A stretch of DNA of 64,000 bases from Acidimicrobiia bacterium (lineage in GTDB: Bacteria > Actinomycetota > Acidimicrobiia > IMCC26256 > JAOSJL01), in contig JAOSJL010000001.1 in the NCBI GenBank assembly GCA_027494115.1, forward strand, positions 1,017,926-1,081,925. The letters are read 5' to 3'. Under the pieces are notes generated by a model. It saw only the letters and a program-made list of their open reading frames with translations, did not search any database and was not told where the DNA came from. Of the stretch, positions 61,813 to 64,000 are shown one piece after another; the first letter of the stretch is position 1; every line of letters starts with the position of its first letter. The position numbers and the translations under genes are program-made.

Positions 61813-63599
61813 GTGTCTGATCGCGTGCAATTCCGCTGCAACGGCGACCAGGTGGAGGTCGCGCCCGACCAATCGCTGCTGCTGGCGCTGCGGGAGGATC
61901 TGGGTCTGGTCTCGGTCAAGGACGGATGCGCCCCCAGGGCCAGTGCGGCTGCTGCACGGTCCTCGTCGACGGCAAGCCACGGGTCGCCTGCGTCACTCCG
62001 ATCTCCCGGGTTGCCGGGCGCGAGGTCACGACGGTGGAGGGCTTGGACCCTTCACGGCGAGAGAGCCTCGCCGGTGCATTCGTAGCGACGGGTGGTTCTC
62101 AGTGCGGCTTCTGCACTCCGGGGATCATCATGCGCACGGCACCGCTCGTGGAGACCGCGATCGCCAGAGACACTGCCAGGGACATCGCCGGGGCCGACGG
62201 TGTGGTGCCGGCGAAACTCGACCGTGCACTTGCGGCGCACCTCTGCAGGTGTACCGGGTGGCGCACCATCGAAGAAGCGGTCCAGCTCGCCGCCTCGGTC
62301 GGCGACGGTTCCGCGGAGCCTCCCGATCGTGATCGCAACGCTGCCGAACACAGGGCCGGCCTCGAAGGTGGAACGCAACAGCGGGTCGACGCGGAGGTCC
62401 CGTTGGGTGTCGGGGGTTTCGCCGACGACACCGCACCACGCGGTCCGGACGTGCTCGTGGCCGTTCCCGCACCCCCGGGAGTCACGAGTGAGACCACAAC
62501 GGCGGCCGGAATCGCGTGGGTCATCGGTCGGTCACTGCGTGAGGCACGAGACACCGCCGAGAATGTGCAGGGCCGTGCGACGACGCTCGATCCCGTACCG
62601 CCGATCGCTCCGCCGCCACCACCCGATGGCGGAGTCAGCCTCGCCACGGGTTTCGTCGAGCCTGCCTACCTCGAGCCCGATGCCTCGTGGTGTGCACCCG
62701 GCGCCGAGCCGGCGACGCCGCTCGCCAACGGCGGGGCCTTCGGCGGGAAGGCAACGTCCGCCGCACCTCGGGCGGCCCGTGAACTCGCAGACGCAACCGG
62801 CTCGACGGTCCGAGTCGTGTACGCGCGCGAAGACACCGTGCGTCTGGGGCCGAAACGGCCGCCCATGAGCGCGACCGCCCGCTTCGACGGAGACACCGTT
62901 CACATTCGCGGGAGCGTCGCCGACTCGGGAGACGGGTCGAGCCTCGCCGCGTTCGAGACGGCGTCAGCTCACGTTCCGTACTCAGTGGAGCTGCGAACGG
63001 AGTGGTCGGCGACGGAGATCGTCGGGCCGCCCGTCTCGGATGCGTTCCGTGCCGTCGGGGTCGCCGAGACCACCGTGCTCGTGGAGGGCGCTCTCGATGC
63101 TGTAGGTGCGGACCGCAGGTCCTTGATCACGGACGAGCGCGTCGCACGCGTCCTCCTCGGGAGTGTGGCGGGAGTCGCCGGGGGAGCGCTCGCCGGCGCC
63201 TCCGTGGAGCTGACCGACGACGGCAGGGGTATCGATACGGTGCGGATCCGTGTCGCATGCGGTGACCCTCTCGACGAGATCGTGGTGCGCTCGTACGTCA
63301 CGGGCGCTGCGCACATGGCCCTCGGGTGGGTCCTCTCCGAGGGGATCGTCGTGGACCCCGAGACCGGACAGATCCACGACCTCACGATCCGTTCCTTCGG
63401 GATCCTGCGCGCCCGCTCCATGCCACCTGTCGAGATCGAGATTCTCGACGACCCGGGCGTGCCTCGACCAGCCGTCTCCGACGCCGTATTCGCCGCCGTG
63501 GCCGCCTCCACCTGGAATGCCGTCAGCAAGGCCGAAGGCACCCGCCCCGCCGTGTTCCCCGCCCGCGACACCGCGCTCGCCCGCGCCCTGAGGCGCTGA
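61813..63599 (+). CDS. Compact [2Fe-2S]-molybdopterin hydroxylase-like fusion (frameshift)
   Basis: About 595 residues after restoring one C in CCCCC 61931-61935. Residues 1-160 are a xanthine-dehydrogenase small-subunit-like part: Cys39, Cys45, Cys48 and Cys60 bind the plant-type cluster, and QCGFCTPG and HLCRCTGW the second. The rest follows the order of a molybdopterin subunit but is much shorter (about 430 rather than 750 residues): VEPAYLEPDASW, NGGAFGGKATSAAP, FRAVGVAETTVLVEG and a C-terminal SEGIVVDPETGQIHDL. The Gly-x-Gly-Glu that carries the catalytic Glu is not seen near the end. Activity and substrate are unknown. GTG 61813 is the start. Confidence 0.78.
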
Positions 63600-63602
63600 C
63601 AG

Positions 63603-63645
63603 GATGCGTCCCTGAAGCTCGCATAGCGAGCTTCAGGGACGCATC
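63603..63645. terminator. Hairpin-family terminator D
   Basis: A perfect 20-bp inverted repeat (63603-63622 and 63626-63645) with loop ATA begins 4 nt after the fusion gene stop. It carries GATGCGTCCCTGAAG and the core GCATAGC. The next gene is in the same direction. Confidence 0.75.
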
Positions 63646-63667
63646 TGAGAAAGGTGAGGGCTGTCCG

Positions 63668-64000
63668 ATGGGTGTTGAGTTCGTTCATACGCCGAGTGCT
63701 CCCGAGGTGCTCGGGCCCTACGTGCCGGCGGTACGCGCCGGCGACTGGATCGTTCTCGCCGGTCAGCTCGGCCTCGACCCGGCAACCGGCTCTCTGGTCG
63801 AGGGCGGCGCCGCGGCCGAAACGACGCAGGCGATGGCGAACATCGCCGCGGTCCTCGCCGACGCGGGGGCCAGTGTGACCGACATCGCCAAGACGACGAT
63901 CTTCGTCACCGATCTCTCAGAGTTCCCCGCCGTCAACGAGGCCTACGGCGCAGCCCTCGGCAGCCACCGGCCGGTGCGTTCCACCGTCCAGGTCGCCGCA
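63668..64000 (+). CDS. RidA family protein (partial)
   Basis: The first 111 residues of a RidA/YjgF-type protein; the 3' end lies outside the window. GDWIVLAGQLGLDPATGSLVEG, ETTQAMANIAAVLADAGASVTDIAKTTIFVTDLSEFPAVNEAY and RPVRSTVQVAA are in family order, and the Arg in PVRSTVQV is the carboxylate-binding residue of active imine deaminases. It is closer to canonical RidA than the copy in the ccr operon. Confidence 0.92.
   Translation, partial: MGVEFVHTPSAPEVLGPYVPAVRAGDWIVLAGQLGLDPATGSLVEGGAAAETTQAMANIAAVLADAGASVTDIAKTTIFVTDLSEFPAVNEAYGAALGSHRPVRSTVQVAA

Overview
The window is GC-rich, densely packed chromosomal DNA from an actinobacterium. The gene set points to the class Acidimicrobiia or a close relative: a WhiB regulator, the SCO1664/DUF3090/MSMEG_4193 trio, an acyl-CoA carboxylase epsilon subunit, an F420-type FrhB-like iron-sulfur protein, a fatty-acyl-AMP ligase, paired ArsA-like ATPases, and a crotonyl-CoA carboxylase/reductase with ethylmalonyl-CoA mutase. 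No phage, transposase or CRISPR array is visible. About twenty conserved genes are split by single-base frameshifts, nearly all in short G or C runs. This looks like residual homopolymer error in the assembly, so these genes are annotated as whole CDSs with the shift position given.

Layout. 1-9.7 kb: edge of a lipoprotein gene, lgt, a MacB-like ABC exporter, purE, nitronate monooxygenase, gmd, and the phosphomutase/DUF3090/SCO1664 trio. 9.7-14.2 kb: a minus-strand set (FrhB-like protein, pseudo-receiver, fatty-acyl-AMP ligase), a P-type ATPase remnant and metF. 14.2-20.4 kb: a triple 88-bp repeat running into tRNA-Ser(CGA), two exported proteins, then the conserved block tadA / tRNA-Ser(GGA) / SRP RNA / dnaX / ybaB / recR. 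20.4-28.8 kb: a membrane cluster (DUF4328, two DUF4190, RDD, SpoIIM-like, DUF58, MoxR, DUF4350, DUF4129, polytopic protein). 28.9-45.4 kb: acyl-CoA metabolism (thiolase, Ccr, epimerase, carboxylase beta and epsilon, family III CoA-transferase, acyl-CoA synthetase, ethylmalonyl-CoA mutase, 3-hydroxybutyryl-CoA dehydrogenase) with RidA, Hsp20, a phosphoesterase, an MFS transporter and a degenerate GGDEF protein between them. 45.5-52.6 kb: methyltransferase, S51-like protein, cyclophilin, lysC-asd, Tat phosphoesterase, tRNA-Pro, receiver protein. 52.6-58.4 kb: two ArsA-like ATPases divergent from NfeD, WhiB, NUDIX and metallo-beta-lactamase genes. 58.4-64 kb: an Fe-S group (Mrp, SufR-like regulator, ErpA), a Tat thioredoxin-like lipoprotein, a compact [2Fe-2S]-molybdopterin fusion, and the start of a RidA gene.

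How the genes work together. Thiolase, 3-hydroxybutyryl-CoA dehydrogenase, Ccr, epimerase, ethylmalonyl-CoA mutase and a propionyl-CoA carboxylase-type beta subunit together cover much of the ethylmalonyl-CoA pathway for acetyl-CoA assimilation. Thiolase and the dehydrogenase carry the same palindrome 33-34 nt before their start codons, suggesting one repressor. SufR-like protein, Mrp and ErpA form an Fe-S biogenesis and regulation group.

Regulatory style. Many genes have a TANNNT hexamer 6-9 nt before the start codon, as expected for leaderless transcripts, and this decides several starts. Four intergenic sites carry one hairpin family (core GCATAGC, arms containing GCGTCC/GGACGC) placed like transcription terminators.
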